A stretch of 64,000 nucleotides of DNA from Phytoseiulus persimilis. Lineage: Eukaryota; Arthropoda; Arachnida; Mesostigmata; Phytoseiidae. The stretch spans positions 9,920,001 to 9,984,000 of the forward strand of contig CM075101.1 in the NCBI GenBank assembly GCA_037576195.1. The letters run 5' to 3'. Below, piece by piece: positions 1-13,100 of the stretch. Under the pieces are notes generated by a model, which saw only the letters and a program-made list of their open reading frames with translations, was not told where the DNA came from and searched no databases. The position numbers were made by a program, and so were the translations under genes. How positions within the stretch are numbered: position 1 is the stretch's first letter; each line of letters opens with the position of its first letter.

Positions 1-3000
1 CCTATCAGTTTTCAGCATTTGTTGAAGCGCTTGTCTGGTGATGCCGCAATCCAAGCCGGAGCACTGGAGGGAAAAGACTCAGATATTCAGGAGGCTCTTG
101 GTTGCCAAACCAATCGCGAGCGGACTCACAACTGCCTCCGAGCAGGAATTTGCTGCCCGGAAAGGTAAATCGGGTGGCACCTTGAGGAGCATCGTTATGC
201 ACTGGTGCAGTCGGCGACGATCATCATCTGTGGCGGCAGATTTCACATGGATCCCATCTTTGATGGAGTCCGCCAACCTGAGGCATGAGGTCACAATTAT
301 AAGAGACTCCGCACGAACTCTGTATCCCCGAGAATCCTTCGGCATTCTCGCTGAAACTTTCGTCAGTGCTCCACAAACACCGGCGGCAAGGAAGAATTTG
401 CCATTGATAAGATGCTCCCGCAACGGGAATTCAGATTTTCTCGTCGGAGTATCTGGAAGAAACGAATCGTGATGAGCGCCGAGGAGGGAGAGGAAAATAT
501 ATATCTCGAAACAAATCTTTGAGCTGAGTTGTCAGGAGAGTAAATCCGATAAAAATTCAGTTCACGGAACCGTTAGGTCTGCCTGCGAGCCGACATCATT
601 TGTCGCCCTCTCCTATTCCCTCAGAACGTTGTCAGAGGACCCCTCCCCGGAAACATCCTGGGTTGGCCTCTGGGCGCACGTTGGAAAAAAAAGGGAGCAA
701 ACTGCAGAAGCTCACCTTGTTTGTCACTGAACGCATATTGAGTAGCATACGTCCCGTCCGCTGTGACTTTATTGCTTGCACTGGAACTCGGTGTTTCCGT
801 GATTCCGTTGCTTTTGCCTTCACCGTTCTCCAGTCTTCCAGGGGACTTGAACTCCACCACTCTGAGCGGGAGCTGCCGAGTATGAATGGATCATTACCTT
901 CAAGTGGATTCGGCGTCCACGAAAATGAGTTTTCGTGGTATCGCAGACCTCTCCTACAGGCCCGTCGATAGCCTTTCAGCAATTCTTACCTCACCAATAC
1001 TGGACTTAACGGCGTCAAGGAATTGTTCAATCTGATCCGGCTCGACGCAGAATTCTCCCAGAAGCCAAGAAGCCTGTCGCAAGACTTCCGCATCATCCAA
1101 AAGGTGGAAAGACTGTATGATTTCAGCAAGCGTTTCTTCGCTCGCTGTAGGGTAGCGCGACAGAGTTTCGCGCAAAAAACGCAGAACTGTCAGGGCCAGT
1201 GAAGGCGTGTCGGACCAGACGAGTTCCACGAGCTAGGGACGAGATCAATGACCAAGTTCAGATCGATGAGGGACAAGAAGGGATAGCATCATGTTTCCGG
1301 AATCCATCGAGGAATCTCACTCACACAGGAAACTATAGAAGAAGCGGTTTGCGGGAAGTTTTTCACGCATTGGTGCAGCGTCTCGACAATCATTTCACGG
1401 CAGGCGACCGCTGTCTGAGTCGCACGAAGTTGCTTCTTGAGTATGGCTACATAATCCTTGACGGTGCTCGACGTCACCAGTTGCAGGCTCAACTCGAGAA
1501 CTTGTTGCTGTACTTGAGAATCGTTTGCGTTCATCAGAATCCGCAGGAGATCCAGAACCTGTGAAGAGAAAAATTCTGGAAATATAGGCGTGGGACAGCA
1601 TATCCACACGACCGAGGTTCAAGCAACTCTCTCTGTTGCCGGGAGCGAGCTGCGATCGAATCTGCTCACTCACTTTGTGGGACAGGGCTTGAGGACGTTC
1701 ATCACAGAGATTTTTCAGCTTGGAAAGGACGATGAGTTTCACATTATTATCCGCCTCCGTCACCGCCAGATCGATGTACACTCTCGCGGCTGTATCCGAA
1801 GCCTTCTGACTTGTAGAAAGAGTCGTGAAGGTCCACGCAGCTTCCAAACGGACGGCGGCAGCTTTGGAGATGGTGAGGTAATACACGGGTGAGAGTAGCC
1901 TCCAGCTGAAAAACGCGGAGTGGTACGGCTCACGCGGCATGAATTGCGAATCTCAAAGTCCGAAGAGACTAAAGGTATAGATCCTGGCAGGTATACGAAC
2001 CGTTCTTCGGGATTAACGACACATGCGTGATAAATTTTCTCAACTATCCTCAGCTGCATTTCGGCAGAGTACTTGATCAGAGCCTCCCCCGACGACTCGA
2101 CGAAGTCGAGGGCTTTGGCCTCATCGATTTCGCAAAGCGCCAGGAAAGCGTTTTTCTTCGTCACGGCATCGTGCTCCGTTTCGAGCAGGTTATCTGGAAA
2201 AAGGCAATCGTCTAAGGCTTTGAGCACGGACGGAGATTCGAGAGGGATTCGACTTGAACTCATATGAGGTTTCGACATGGTTGAAGGAGACCGGTCGAAG
2301 TCAGGCTTTCGTCGAGAAAGCAGAATAGCAGATGAGGAGGGAGCAAGGATATGACTCACTGATTGTGCGCGACGCCTCCGGTACCAACAACGGGTGGTTT
2401 CTGTAGATCGCTAAGACACACAATACCGCGTTCCGGCGGACGTAACTGTGCGTATGCTCGAGGCACGCGAAGATGCAAGGCACCAAAGTTTCTAGGATTT
2501 CGGAGTATTGGATTTTGCACAGGAGCCGAAGTGTCGATCCTCGGATGAATTCGTTCGAGTGTTGGAGATCCTGTCGGGAGAGAAAATACCCCCAAGTTGT
2601 TGACGGGCGAACAGCTCGAACCGTCTCCCGAGCCCTCGTTCCCGCGCATCACAGTCTATGACAAGAGGAGTTCACACGGGATGGTCTCAGATGGGATACT
2701 CACACGTCTGAAGGAATCACACACAAGGATCATTTCGGGTCGAAGATTCCCCTCGCCATCGACTTTTGGGACAATCTGTCAATGGAGAAAAGCGTCAATG
2801 AAATCACCATTCTAGTTGCGGATCACGAAGTTCAGTTACTCCGTTGGAAGAGTCTTATGATTGGAGTTCGGCTCAATGATATTGGCTGCGAGAACCGCGT
2901 GCCCTCAGGAAAACAACTCTCACCTCCCAAAATAAAAGCAGCAGTCTCTTGATTTCATGATCGCGGATTGGAAGCAGGAATCGTATCACCGTCATCAGCA

Positions 3001-3297
3001 TCGAACTGCCCAACCGGGAAGGTTCCGAAAGGTATAGATGGATGACAGCTTCCAGGGCCCTTCGCTTCGTGGACAGATCTCCTTTTTCTATGGAACGAGA
3101 CGTTGTTATTCTCGCGCGAGGAGTTTTCAGCGCTCAGGAATAATCGCGTGAAATGCAGGAGCGGTGCGTCTTCTTCTCCCAGTAACTTTACCGATATCTG
3201 ATCGCAATCTCATATCGGTGCACGAAGCAACTTGGAATTCGGGCCGGGGACTGACGATGGTGAAGCAGGCCGTAGCCAGCTTCTCTGAATGTCTCAT
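1..3297 (-). CDS. COPB1: Coatomer subunit beta (beta-COP), 3' end beyond window
   Basis: Beta-COP is a large subunit of the COPI coat, which forms Golgi-to-ER and intra-Golgi vesicles. Exons in transcription order: 3297-3192, 3087-2924, 2775-2704, 2570-2360, 2217-2001, 1905-1674, 1558-1325, 1232-990, 872-716, 452-130, 63-1. These total 2,022 nt, or 674 in-phase codons; animal beta-COP is about 950 residues, so the last third lies left of the window. Family landmarks visible are [20 protein letters not shown] and the FWE exon end in exon 2, EMILVCD in exon 3, [14 protein letters not shown] and [10 protein letters not shown] in exon 4, [14 protein letters not shown] in exon 6, WLLGEFC in exon 8 and [14 protein letters not shown] in exon 9. 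All belong to the HEAT-like adaptin N-terminal region. The start ATG at 3297 places the protein four codons ahead of the conserved CFTIV segment. Introns are 66-263 nt. The exon 5 donor is the unusual GTTCGT, chosen because only it keeps frame and human spacing. Confidence 0.96.
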
Positions 3298-4058
3298 CGC
3301 CTGGTCCCTCTGCAAATTGCGAAAGATTCGAGATTTAAATTATCAGATAGCAGACTCCCAGGGAAACCGCGTTTCTCGGAGGACTGCATTGTCCTCATCA
3401 ACGGATATTCAACTAGTTGAGATTCTCGCCGATTCCTCAGAAGACAAGGTACGGCAGCTAGCACCCACATCCTCTGCCGAATCGAGCTCCCTCGTGCATG
3501 ACGGGTATTGTGGCAATGTTAGGTTCCCTACGAACAAGTAGGTTATATGCGTAGGAATACGGTAGAGAACACGCTCCCGATGTCACATGGCGATAGCTCT
3601 GTCGGTTGGGCGGAAGACTGCAGAGAATGTCGCGTTGCAGCATCTGTTGCAACCAGCGACTCTGAATTCCGACTTTGTGTTCGATTCGGATAAGAGCACA
3701 TCTCCGACCATTCAGAATGAAAAAAGAGAACGCAGTTCAGGAAACGTGACTCTACACAGCTGCACTGCCTCCGCTGCAGAAATCAGCTGTTTGAAGACGC
3801 CATTCTCGCTCTCCGCAGAAGCGGATCTGTCATTCCGCAAGGAGACATAATGAAGAGACCAGGCTCACTCAGATGCTTTGAAATAAAGTTCCGGTTCTAA
3901 TATTGTGATCGTACGGCACCGCCAAGTGTCGACTGCGAAAACGGCGCTATCGAATTCGGATCGCGACTCACCCCTCCCGAGGAGTTTGACTTCGATGAAC
4001 AAAAGAGAGCACACGAACTCCTTCGGGATAACAACACACCGAATCTATCAGTGAACTC
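3298..4058. other. Intergenic interval upstream of COPB1
   Basis: This interval would contain the COPB1 5' UTR and promoter on the minus strand. I see no convincing exon. An AATAAA-like motif lies near 3881 on the plus strand, but no plus-strand gene leads into it. Confidence 0.5.
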
Positions 4059-4730
4059 CTAAACAAGAGACATTTGGAATGTTTCGCAGCGGTTGCCTCC
4101 AACGGTGGCCAGCATCTCCACTCGGGTCAGACCAAAACATTTTGCAACGCCATCTAGTGTGTCCTCTGTCGTCTCGTTGGCATATGTTCCTCTGAGGAGA
4201 CAAGGTCTCAGAGAATCCGGGTCTTTCAGCTCTCCTCTAGAATGGAGATGATACAACTCGCACGCGACTCTATCAGCGATACGATCACTCAGAGGATGGC
4301 CGAACGTTTCGAGTTGATTGTCCTCCGAAACGTGGCGAACCCAGAAGAAGAGTCTCGGATTGGCTTTCAAGACGTCGTACGACCTCAGGTCCTCTCTCGA
4401 TAGATTCGAATGAACACAACGGTGCAAACTCGCAACTACAACTGAGATGCTCGAACGAAACTCTCACCTTGTGTGACGTGGGATGTTACAGCTGATATTA
4501 CCGGTAGATTCGCATGAATCGATGAGGCCGCCTCGCAGCCACGAAGCGCTGAGTGGACAAGCTTGCCGGTCCCCCGTTTCGACAACTAGCTTGCCATCCT
4601 GTACACCCGACTCGGAATGACCCACGAACAAGCTCGGGAGCCGCGAGGCCGCTCTTGGTCGTCTAGTAGCCGATCTTACGTGCCCAGGATTTCGGGTGCG
4701 TTTGAATTTTCGCGGGGAAATCCCTTCCCA
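4059..4730 (-). CDS. Unidentified protein, two 3' exons
   Basis: I do not recognise this protein. The last exon is best modelled as 4395-4059 and ends in a TAG stop. It joins in phase, across a 72-nt intron (GTGAGA donor, TCGAG acceptor), to an open exon that ends at 4468 and stays open back to a stop at 4731. The joined reading has ordinary protein composition and several cysteines (DRQACPLS, DSCESTGNISC, ADRVACELYHL, ECF-like KCFGLTR). This suggests an extracellular or lumenal protein. No ATG is visible in the upstream exon, so the 5' end is missing from the model. A possible first exon starts at an ATG at 4864 (MSDVVRALMPHKRKG), but I could not find a phase-compatible junction. The alternative is an exon fragment of a degenerate gene. 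Confidence 0.4.
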
Positions 4731-6076
4731 TCAAGCGGAGAGGGCAGCCCGTGCTTCTCATCCTTCGCAGCAAGTTAGCGCACCGTGACTTCTCCTCCAT
4801 TTCCGCCGCCGCTGGTGGCTCCTTTGCGTTTGTGAGGCATCAGCGCTCGAACGACGTCAGACATCGTCTGCAGGAGAAAGAGTGGTGGGTACTGCTCCCA
4901 CCGCTGCTGCTGCTGGCGAATAGAAACCGCTTAGCTTGTGACAGTACAGCTCGACTTTCGGTTGCTCTGAGGGTCCGCACCGTGCACTTTCCACCGACGT
5001 CGAAAAGCGCGCAGTTTGCACACGGGGTCAGTGCGACAGTTCGGGAGTCAAACATGGAAGAAAGTGAGCGTCACAACGGCTCGTACCTCATCGGGATACT
5101 TCAACAGACCCTTCAGGTGGGTGCGATCAGCTGTCACTGGGATACATGGCCTAATCTCGCACCAGAAGTCGTTCCGTCGAGCGGGCCGCTTCCTGTCTTT
5201 CGCTGGTTGTGATGCGCGGGAACTCGTCCCGGGAGAACACCATGATAGCGGTGGTCAACTTTGCGCCGTGCAGATCGAGCTCAAAGTTTCCGACACGTCG
5301 GCGGATGTCAGGAACTCGCGTGAGATTCGCGGATCGAGGAATTCACTGCGATCGTACAAGAGCTGTTCACGGCACAGACGATGAGCATAGAGAGCTCAGC
5401 AGATGACTAACTCACCTGGACGCTTCGGTGAGCGACAACGACGAAACTTGGAGCGGCTCTCACATCTTGGGTGCAATTGATACCCAGTGGCATCGATTAT
5501 ATACGAACGCACAACAGTAACGTGTTCCTGGATCGCATGCATCAGTCCGATCGATTTCCAGTTCCATATTTGGCTTCAGAGACGAAATATTCGCGGCGAT
5601 GTCCAAAAATTTCCAAGATAACCATGGTGATGGTAAGAGTTCGTCGATTCAGAAATAACTTGGCTGTGAGAAGAACGCCCGGGGTGAATATTCCAGCGCG
5701 GGAGCTGGGGACGCTAGAATATTTCGTCGTTCCGATAACCAGAGTGATTCGATAGGTCTGGTCACAGGGAACATATTTCCAGCGGAATAATTGACTGACT
5801 CGACAGACGCGGGCAGTATAGGAGCACTGCAGCAGATGCGGTTCCATTGGTCACAACTTTGAAGGAGCCCTCGCGAGAGATATCCTTTATCGCGAGGGAT
5901 TGCCCACAGCAACGTGATTTTAGTCTTCCTGACACCACCTTCACGCACAGACATCATCGGGTTTTTGTTGGCTGCGGAGCATCGGTCCTCGAATTTCTGA
6001 ACGCCCCGAAGGTTCATTGAGGGATGAGAGGGTGATAAGTCCTGGTGGCTGTGGTACAACTTGGAGCCCACAGGCG
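4731..6076. other. Intergenic, no recognised gene
   Basis: Several overlapping open frames occur on both strands. None shows a domain I recognise or a consistent splice structure. Confidence 0.4.
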
Positions 6077-6424
6077 CTACAGTGCCCCAGATGGGAGCTT
6101 GATGAACCCATGGATACAAACATCGTACGGTGGAAGCATAAACGCCACCGCGCCAAACCCGGGGGATCGAGAGTGCTGAACTGATGTCTGAATCGATCGG
6201 AGTGGCAACGGCAAAAGCAAGACGGAAACAATGGAGATTCCGAGTCGTTCGATCTCGCTCCATGTCTTCAGCCACCCCTCATACCTATCGACTCTTCCGT
6301 CGAAAACCACGGCGAGAGATGGTCTCATGATGAACGATTTCGAGGTTAGTTGTTGGCTGTCGAACTGACGACTGAGAGATGAGTTGTCCGCCCTCATATC
6401 TAAATTTAGTTCCATTATCTTCAT
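6077..6424 (-). other. Open reading frame, possible exon
   Basis: This is a 115-codon minus-strand frame containing MELNLDMRADNSS and VFDGRVDRYEGWLKTW. Its composition is protein-like, but it overlaps two other open frames on the same strand. I cannot assign a family. It could be a remnant of a mobile-element gag-like protein or chance. Confidence 0.2.
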
Positions 6425-7117
6425 TATTACGGAAGACCCGTTGCGCTGCTAATCTTAGCCTCAGCGCCGAGGCCTAGTGAAATGTTTTGCAGCTTCTCTG
6501 CGGGCGAACGCTCTTCGTGTCGTTCGACGTTGCGCTCTCCAGTATGAGCTCGACGATGTCTCTCGCCCACAAGAAGAAATAACGATTTCGGTGAAGCTCC
6601 GTCATCAGCTCAAATGTCGGGGATAACATCGTTAAGGCCGATGGCCCACTCGATTACTCGCGGCCCCCTCAATTATTTGCCCTGGCGCTCGAACGATTTT
6701 CCGAATGCTCTATTGATGGGAATCCAGTTCAATGTTCACGGCGGGGAACGCCGTCCAGCTCGTTGTGGTGAGTTGGTTCGAGGATAAATTCGCCCGCGAA
6801 ACTCTGGGATGAAGTTGATGCTCTTCTGGTTTTCATGGATCACCGACTTCCAACANTCCTGTGCTGAATTCAAAAACGTCTCCAGGACAGGAGGAAGAGA
6901 AAATCAGTCCTTGGAAAGAAACAACTAACCAACCAATCAATCAAATAATGAATCATTCGATCAACAGATCGACTCAATGAGGAAGAGTGATTGAGTGCGT
7001 GACTGTGTTCAGATTGGTGAGATGCCCCACAACTCATCTCGATTACTCGTCATTCACTCGTTTCCATCGCCACCACTGCCACAGTCGACGTCGCGATACA
7101 ATCACCAATATAATTCA
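6425..7117. other. Intergenic; 3' flank of KMT2C/D-like gene
   Basis: The likely 3' UTR of the minus-strand KMT2 gene lies here. The stretch at 6925-6985 is rich in AATC/AACC short repeats. A single N sits at 6856. No coding exon is apparent. Confidence 0.45.
6856..6856. other. Ambiguous base N
   Basis: This is one of only two Ns in the window. The other, at 31956, behaves like an assembly join, so this one may also be an unsized gap. No gene crosses it here, so there is no independent test. Confidence 0.9.
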
Positions 7118-10100
7118 CTAATTCATCCACTTTTTACAATTCGGAGCACCGCATAGGCAAGCAATTTTGTGTTGATCGTCTTCGAAGTCGAATTTGTAGT
7201 CGTACGAAAGTTCTTCACCTCGAGTTATCCTCCTCTTGGCGATGATCAGAATTTTCTGATCTTTGTCGACGTCGACAACTTCCGTCACACAGTTCGGATT
7301 GCAACTATGATTAACGTACCTGGAAAAGGGAGCACAGCGTGAGTGTCGAACGCAGACAGCTTCAATAAGTCCCATCGACTCGATTCTAGCCGGGTCTTCA
7401 CCCCGAAAAATATGGGTGACGCTCTGTTTCTGCGTTGAGCAACCGCCGATTCGATAAACGAATCCGAAAAATCAAAGCCGAATAGCATGGAAGCTGTTTG
7501 GTTCACGAGGAGCGTAAGCTCGCAGAAGGATTCCTCCGAACTCACCTCGCCAGCCCGCCCGTAAGAGTCGCGTCAATGACTCGATTCTCGTCTAGACGGA
7601 ACATGTAGATTCCCCGGTTCTGGGCCTCGTATTGCTTTTCCCGGGCGTTCGCAACCTCGTTACGGATAACCTGTGAGTGAAGATGCTCCGGTGAATTAAC
7701 GGGCTCAATCAATTTGGAAACCGACTGTCACACATATCAGCACTGCATCAGCGAGTACGATACACGTTTCGGTGAGGTTTCTGAACATCTACGAACGGCA
7801 GCGACCGTGTATCAGTCTTTACCTGTCCGATATATTCGATGACCATAGTGTGCTTATCGATGTCTTTGGCTGCATAAAGCCCGAGCCCCTGGATCTTGGA
7901 GCGGGCCAAATATACATTAGTACGCCATTCCGTCTTCATCCGCCGATATTGGCTTGCCTTCGAATGCACGAACTGCTTCGAATAGGGCGAACCCAATTCT
8001 GGCGAGAGACTCTGGAGGCAGGGCGTATCAGAGCAAAGCAGAAGTGAGTTCTGCATTCCGAGTGACATCGCGGGACTGTTTGCCGCGTTTGATGCGGTGG
8101 CTACTGTCCCAGAAGTGGCTGGTCCGTTTGACGACCAGTTACTCCCGGCCCCGTTACTCGAATGCAAGAGCGCATGAGATCTGCAATTCGCGGTAACGGT
8201 TTTCTCTCTGTGTTTTTTGTTTTTATTTCGAAATTCTCTCCAACCATCGACGACGAGCTCTCTTGAAATCGACGTTGGGACAGGGATTGGGCTCTCACCT
8301 TTTGAAGTGGGTTCTGAGTTTGGGCTCAGAACGGGCACAACCCGTCGGGTTCACGGCCAGTGGAAGGTCGATTGAGGGACCGAAGCGAAAAGTGTAGTCC
8401 TGAAGGGTGTCGACGCCGGGTATAGACTCGATGAGTCGCAAGATCAAGGGTTCCGTCAACCCGAAAAGGTCCTGGCCGGTGATGTAGTTTTTGAAGACCT
8501 TGATCGCTTGGTCGTCAAGCCGCATCTTTTCGATCGGCTCGAGGACTTTCAGCCAGCACTCCTTCGGTGTGGAACCGACTATCGGTTTCTGGTCCCTTTG
8601 ACCCATGGGCGTGATAGTGAACTTCGGTTTCCCATCCTGTTCGGTGATGATGCATTCGTACAGCTGGCGTTGACCGAGCCGCTGCATGTGCCAATAGAAG
8701 CGGAGAACACGGAAACCGCATGGATATATTGCGTTCGGACAGTGGAAGTTCTGCAGTTGTTGAGGTAACAATTGTCCTAGGGCTTGAAATACTAGACTGC
8801 CTACTCGAATGTAGTAGTTCTCTCCGCGATGCACAGATGCTGCCACCTGTTTGACTTCGTCGCGAGAGATGTAGACTCGTCGCAGAACTGCCACCGACGG
8901 AAGCAAAAGGTCTGACTGAGGAAGCTTCGGCTGATGAGCGGGACACAGCATGGTCTTATCTTTGAAGAACATGCAGGATTGCGAGCGAGCGCACCCAAAA
9001 TGAAACGTTTGAGTACATCTCATCTTGAAACAGCGCACACTTGCTCCTGCCATGCCGCAGCGCACGCAGCGGTTACGGCGCGCGCGGCGGCACGCGTCTT
9101 CGACGTTCATGAGTGAGCCGTTCACCGTCTCGTATACTTCCGATGACCATAACGCACAGTTAAGGTGAACCCACTGATCGATGTCGAGATTCAGGAGTCG
9201 ACCGGGGCCTTCGGTTTCTCCATCACCGATAGCCATGCACAGCACGCAGTTTCGTGAGTCTGTGACGGCGCCACCGATCTTTATCCCTATGGGCGAGGCG
9301 TCGAGCCGAGCATTAGCTTCCTCTTGACCTGCGGAGTTGAGGGCGGGCTTAGAATCATTTCTCCCGGGAACTCCGGAGCATGAACATCTCAGGAAAGAGA
9401 CGGCATATTTTTCCATCACAAACTGAGGCCGTACAAGTGCCGGGCACAGGAGCTCAACGGTACACGATTGTGCTCACCTAGATTTACATGCTTTTTCCCT
9501 AGCAGCTTCTGGCGGGTTCCGTGTTCCCAGACCATCCATTTATGACCTTTGGCACTTTTCCGGTTTGGATCTGATCTCTGCAGCAGGAATGGTTGTCGAT
9601 GGCGTGCGGGTGGCGGTTTGTACGGTGTTGTCTCGCTCACCCGATTGACCAAATCCGTGAGAATCTCCTGCGAGGAGAGAAAACCGGATCGTAAAGTGAA
9701 ACTGCCCTCTCTGTGATGTCTTCCGAACCGCGATCTCCTCAGTGTCGGAGCCAGGCTTCGATTTCTTCTACTCGACAAAGCGACTGGGCCAACGAACTCT
9801 CACCTGTACGATGACTTTAACGTCGGGTACTTCCTGTATCTTGTGCGATAGAGCGAACTGGGTATAACATACGTCACCGCAGAAGAAAACTTCTTCTTCC
9901 TCTTGCCGAACTGGGACTACCGGTTCACTTTCTTCGGTTTTGATTTTGGGTTCCTTCTCTTTAAAGTACATCTTCGACAGAGCCTTCGATGGATGGACTA
10001 CGATGTCGCAATGCTTGCAGAAACGTTTGCTTCCATCAGGCCAAAGGTACTCAACATCTTGCTTGCGCTCTGACGGAGGAGTCTCCATTCGTTCGATGAT

Positions 10101-13100
10101 ATCGTAATGAAGCTCCCCGTTCGTTGCATATGGTTCTTCTGGCTCCAGCTCCAAGATCTTAGATAACGAGTTTAGGACAGACTTGACATCGTGGGACGAG
10201 CTCAGCGTCAACGTGACCAACAGCAGACCGTTAGCTGAAACAGGGAGGGTTGGTGAGATGTTGTTCCATCCACAGTGATGGGATCTGAAGCGGACTGTGT
10301 GGAAGGAGGGGTAGCGGCACTGCTTCCCATTTCTCTGACACACTCATTCCTCCGATCATGGAAATTCGAAACTATCTTTGAGCTCACCTTGGGCTTGCTG
10401 ACCTTTCTGATCGAGTTGTCCGAGAAGATGGTGGGGGTCGAAACTAGGCCGCAGCGGTGTGGGTGCATAGAGCGGTAATTCAGGCGATGGACAACGCTCT
10501 GAGTCAGAATCATCGTCAAAATCTTTGGGAGCTGCCGGTCTGCAGATTAACTTCAGTCCTCGCATTTCCAAGAGCTTTTCACGAACTTCTTCTTCGGGAC
10601 TAGAACAGTAGCAGAGCGCCTCCGGACTGGAAGTTATGGCAATATTTTGAGCGTCAACAAACTTCCGACATCGAGAGAGTGATCCTGGAAAAGCTACAGC
10701 TCTGGAAGCCTGATGAATGAACGAGAATCCGACGGTTGCTCACCTTGACCGGTCGCTGTTTGCGCCCAACCTCTGCGAAAACTCCTGGTTGTAGAAGCCA
10801 CGGTTGCACAGATTGATGAGGATGCCGCCTTTGTTGGTTCTTTCGTTTTTGGTGCCGAGAAGTTTGTAGAAATCGCCGCCATATTTACTAGCCTTCTTCA
10901 ATTCGCCACTACCAAACGTTCCCGATAACTGTGGCTGTATGGGTGTACTTCGGTCCCTTCCAAATATGGGACACGCGCTGTAGTTGGCATGGATTGAAGG
11001 CTCGACAATTTTGACGGCAGGTAGCGATCTCAGCTTATTCTGACCATCGAGGAATCCGTCGAGGTCACCGTCTTCGGCTCGATTCGTAGCCAGTGCAGCT
11101 CCCGCGGCTTTTTTAGGCCGTTTCTTGTTCGGCGATGTTGATAGTGCGTTGGACGCTCCCATCGCAGCCCGTGGTCCTCCCGGTTTGCTTCCAGGCACAC
11201 CCACTGCAACCATGCCTGAGGACGATGAGAAGATCATGTGAGAAACAAGGATGGATTGACTTTTGACGAAGGCCGTGATGAAAAAATCTCGGACTTTCAC
11301 AAAACAGAACACTTACGACGACCTGAGAATTTTGAAGGAATCCGACATGAGGAACAAAACTCTCATAAGAAAAAAACACTCATCGTGTCGACAGCTCAAA
11401 ACTGGGCAGGAAAAAGGAGTTACTCACCAGGCTGTTTATGAGGTCTTTTTCTTGGGTTTTGGGGCACAGTTCCTCCGTGGAGATCGTTCCCGTTTCCAGG
11501 AGTTTGAGTGTTCATCGGTGGCCCCAGAGGCTGTTGAGGCCCGTATGCTTGCATGCTCGCTCTCGGAGACGTCATGGGACCGGCTGGCATTTGACAGTTG
11601 TTCATTGTCGGCGATAGTTGCATTCGGATATGTTGGTTCGGGCTCTGTGCCATGCCGATCTGGTGGTTCGGATGAGGAGGTGGTCCCATGGGTGATGTGT
11701 GCCCCGACTGATTTCCAGCAAATGGACTATGACCTCTATGACCAGTGGGGGAGGCCAATTCGTTCTTGATGAATGGGCTTTGAGGCATATTCGAATCGAA
11801 GGGCGATGTTGCTCCACCGCAGCCGGGCGATTGGGCTCCCGGCGGAATCCCCAACGGCATTGGGTTGTGTCGCACGTTAACGCCCATCTGCAAGTAGGGA
11901 GACCGTTAGTTTCCGGAGGTTTCAAAGCCCGCGTTTCAATCAATGAATCCATGTCGTGAAAGTCCCTTCAGATTGAAGCGAGTGAGCGAGGAGAGAATGT
12001 CGCCACGTACCCGAATTTGTTGCTGGTTGGGTATGGGCATTCCAGGCGTCTGATTTTGCGCCGGAGGAGCCTGCAACTGGGGATGGTGGTTCTGCTGGAG
12101 TGTGCTCTGCAGCAGGGACCCTTGCGGCTGCGTTTGCTGCACCGAATAACTGGTCACCATGTGCGGCGGGGCTCCCGATTGTTGATTGTGCGGAGGCATC
12201 GGCAACCGAGGCGAGCTCAACGGAGGACTAGGGCTCACCATGTGATTCGGACTTTGGGATGGCTGCTGACTGTTGTTGTTGCTGTTCACTTGAACAGGGA
12301 CACCAGTCGTATGAGTCGGCGATGGAGAAGCCATCGCAATAGAATTCGTTGGAGAAGCCGTCATTGGCGAAGAAGCTACCCCGGTTGTTCGCACGGGACT
12401 AATTCCATGGGCATTGACATCTGTAACGAAACGGCTCCCCGAATCAGCCTTGCATCTTCCCGATTCGACATGTTTTCAATAGTTGGCGGCGTTATCAACT
12501 CGGATAGTTCCCGAGAGGGATCCGAAGAATCGCGACTGACCATTTGGAGTCATCGGCGACTGATTATTGTTGTTGATGATATTTGCATTGTTGTTGTGCG
12601 ATACAACTTGAAGTGGCTGTTGGTGGTTTTGTGGCGTTGAAATCGGGGGGCACAATGTAGTGACCGCGGGCTCCGAAGCTACGGTCGTCACGGGGCTGAC
12701 AGACGAGTTGATCGTCGTCGAACTCATCAGAGGAGCACTACTACTATTGTTATTGAGAGCGTTCATTATATTATTGTTATTGTTTACAAGCTGCGACGTT
12801 ATGAGAGTCGGTTGCTCTTTCACAACCACAACGGGAGATCCACTGTTGCCTCCTAGCGCTGGAAGAAGAATTGGTATCAGAAATTAGACCAAGTCAGACA
12901 TCCCATGATTTCGGAATTAATGACAGACGAAGCTCTGTGGGGACTGGACTCCGCTTCTAGAGCTCTCTGACGAATCACAAACCTGGAGTGTTGGAATTCG
13001 GAGAATTGGTGCCCGACTCAGCCGAGGGACAGTTTTGCAGCAGCTGCTTTAAGAGAACGTTCTGTTTAGGAGGCATCAGGCCGGACGCAATAGTTTGGAT

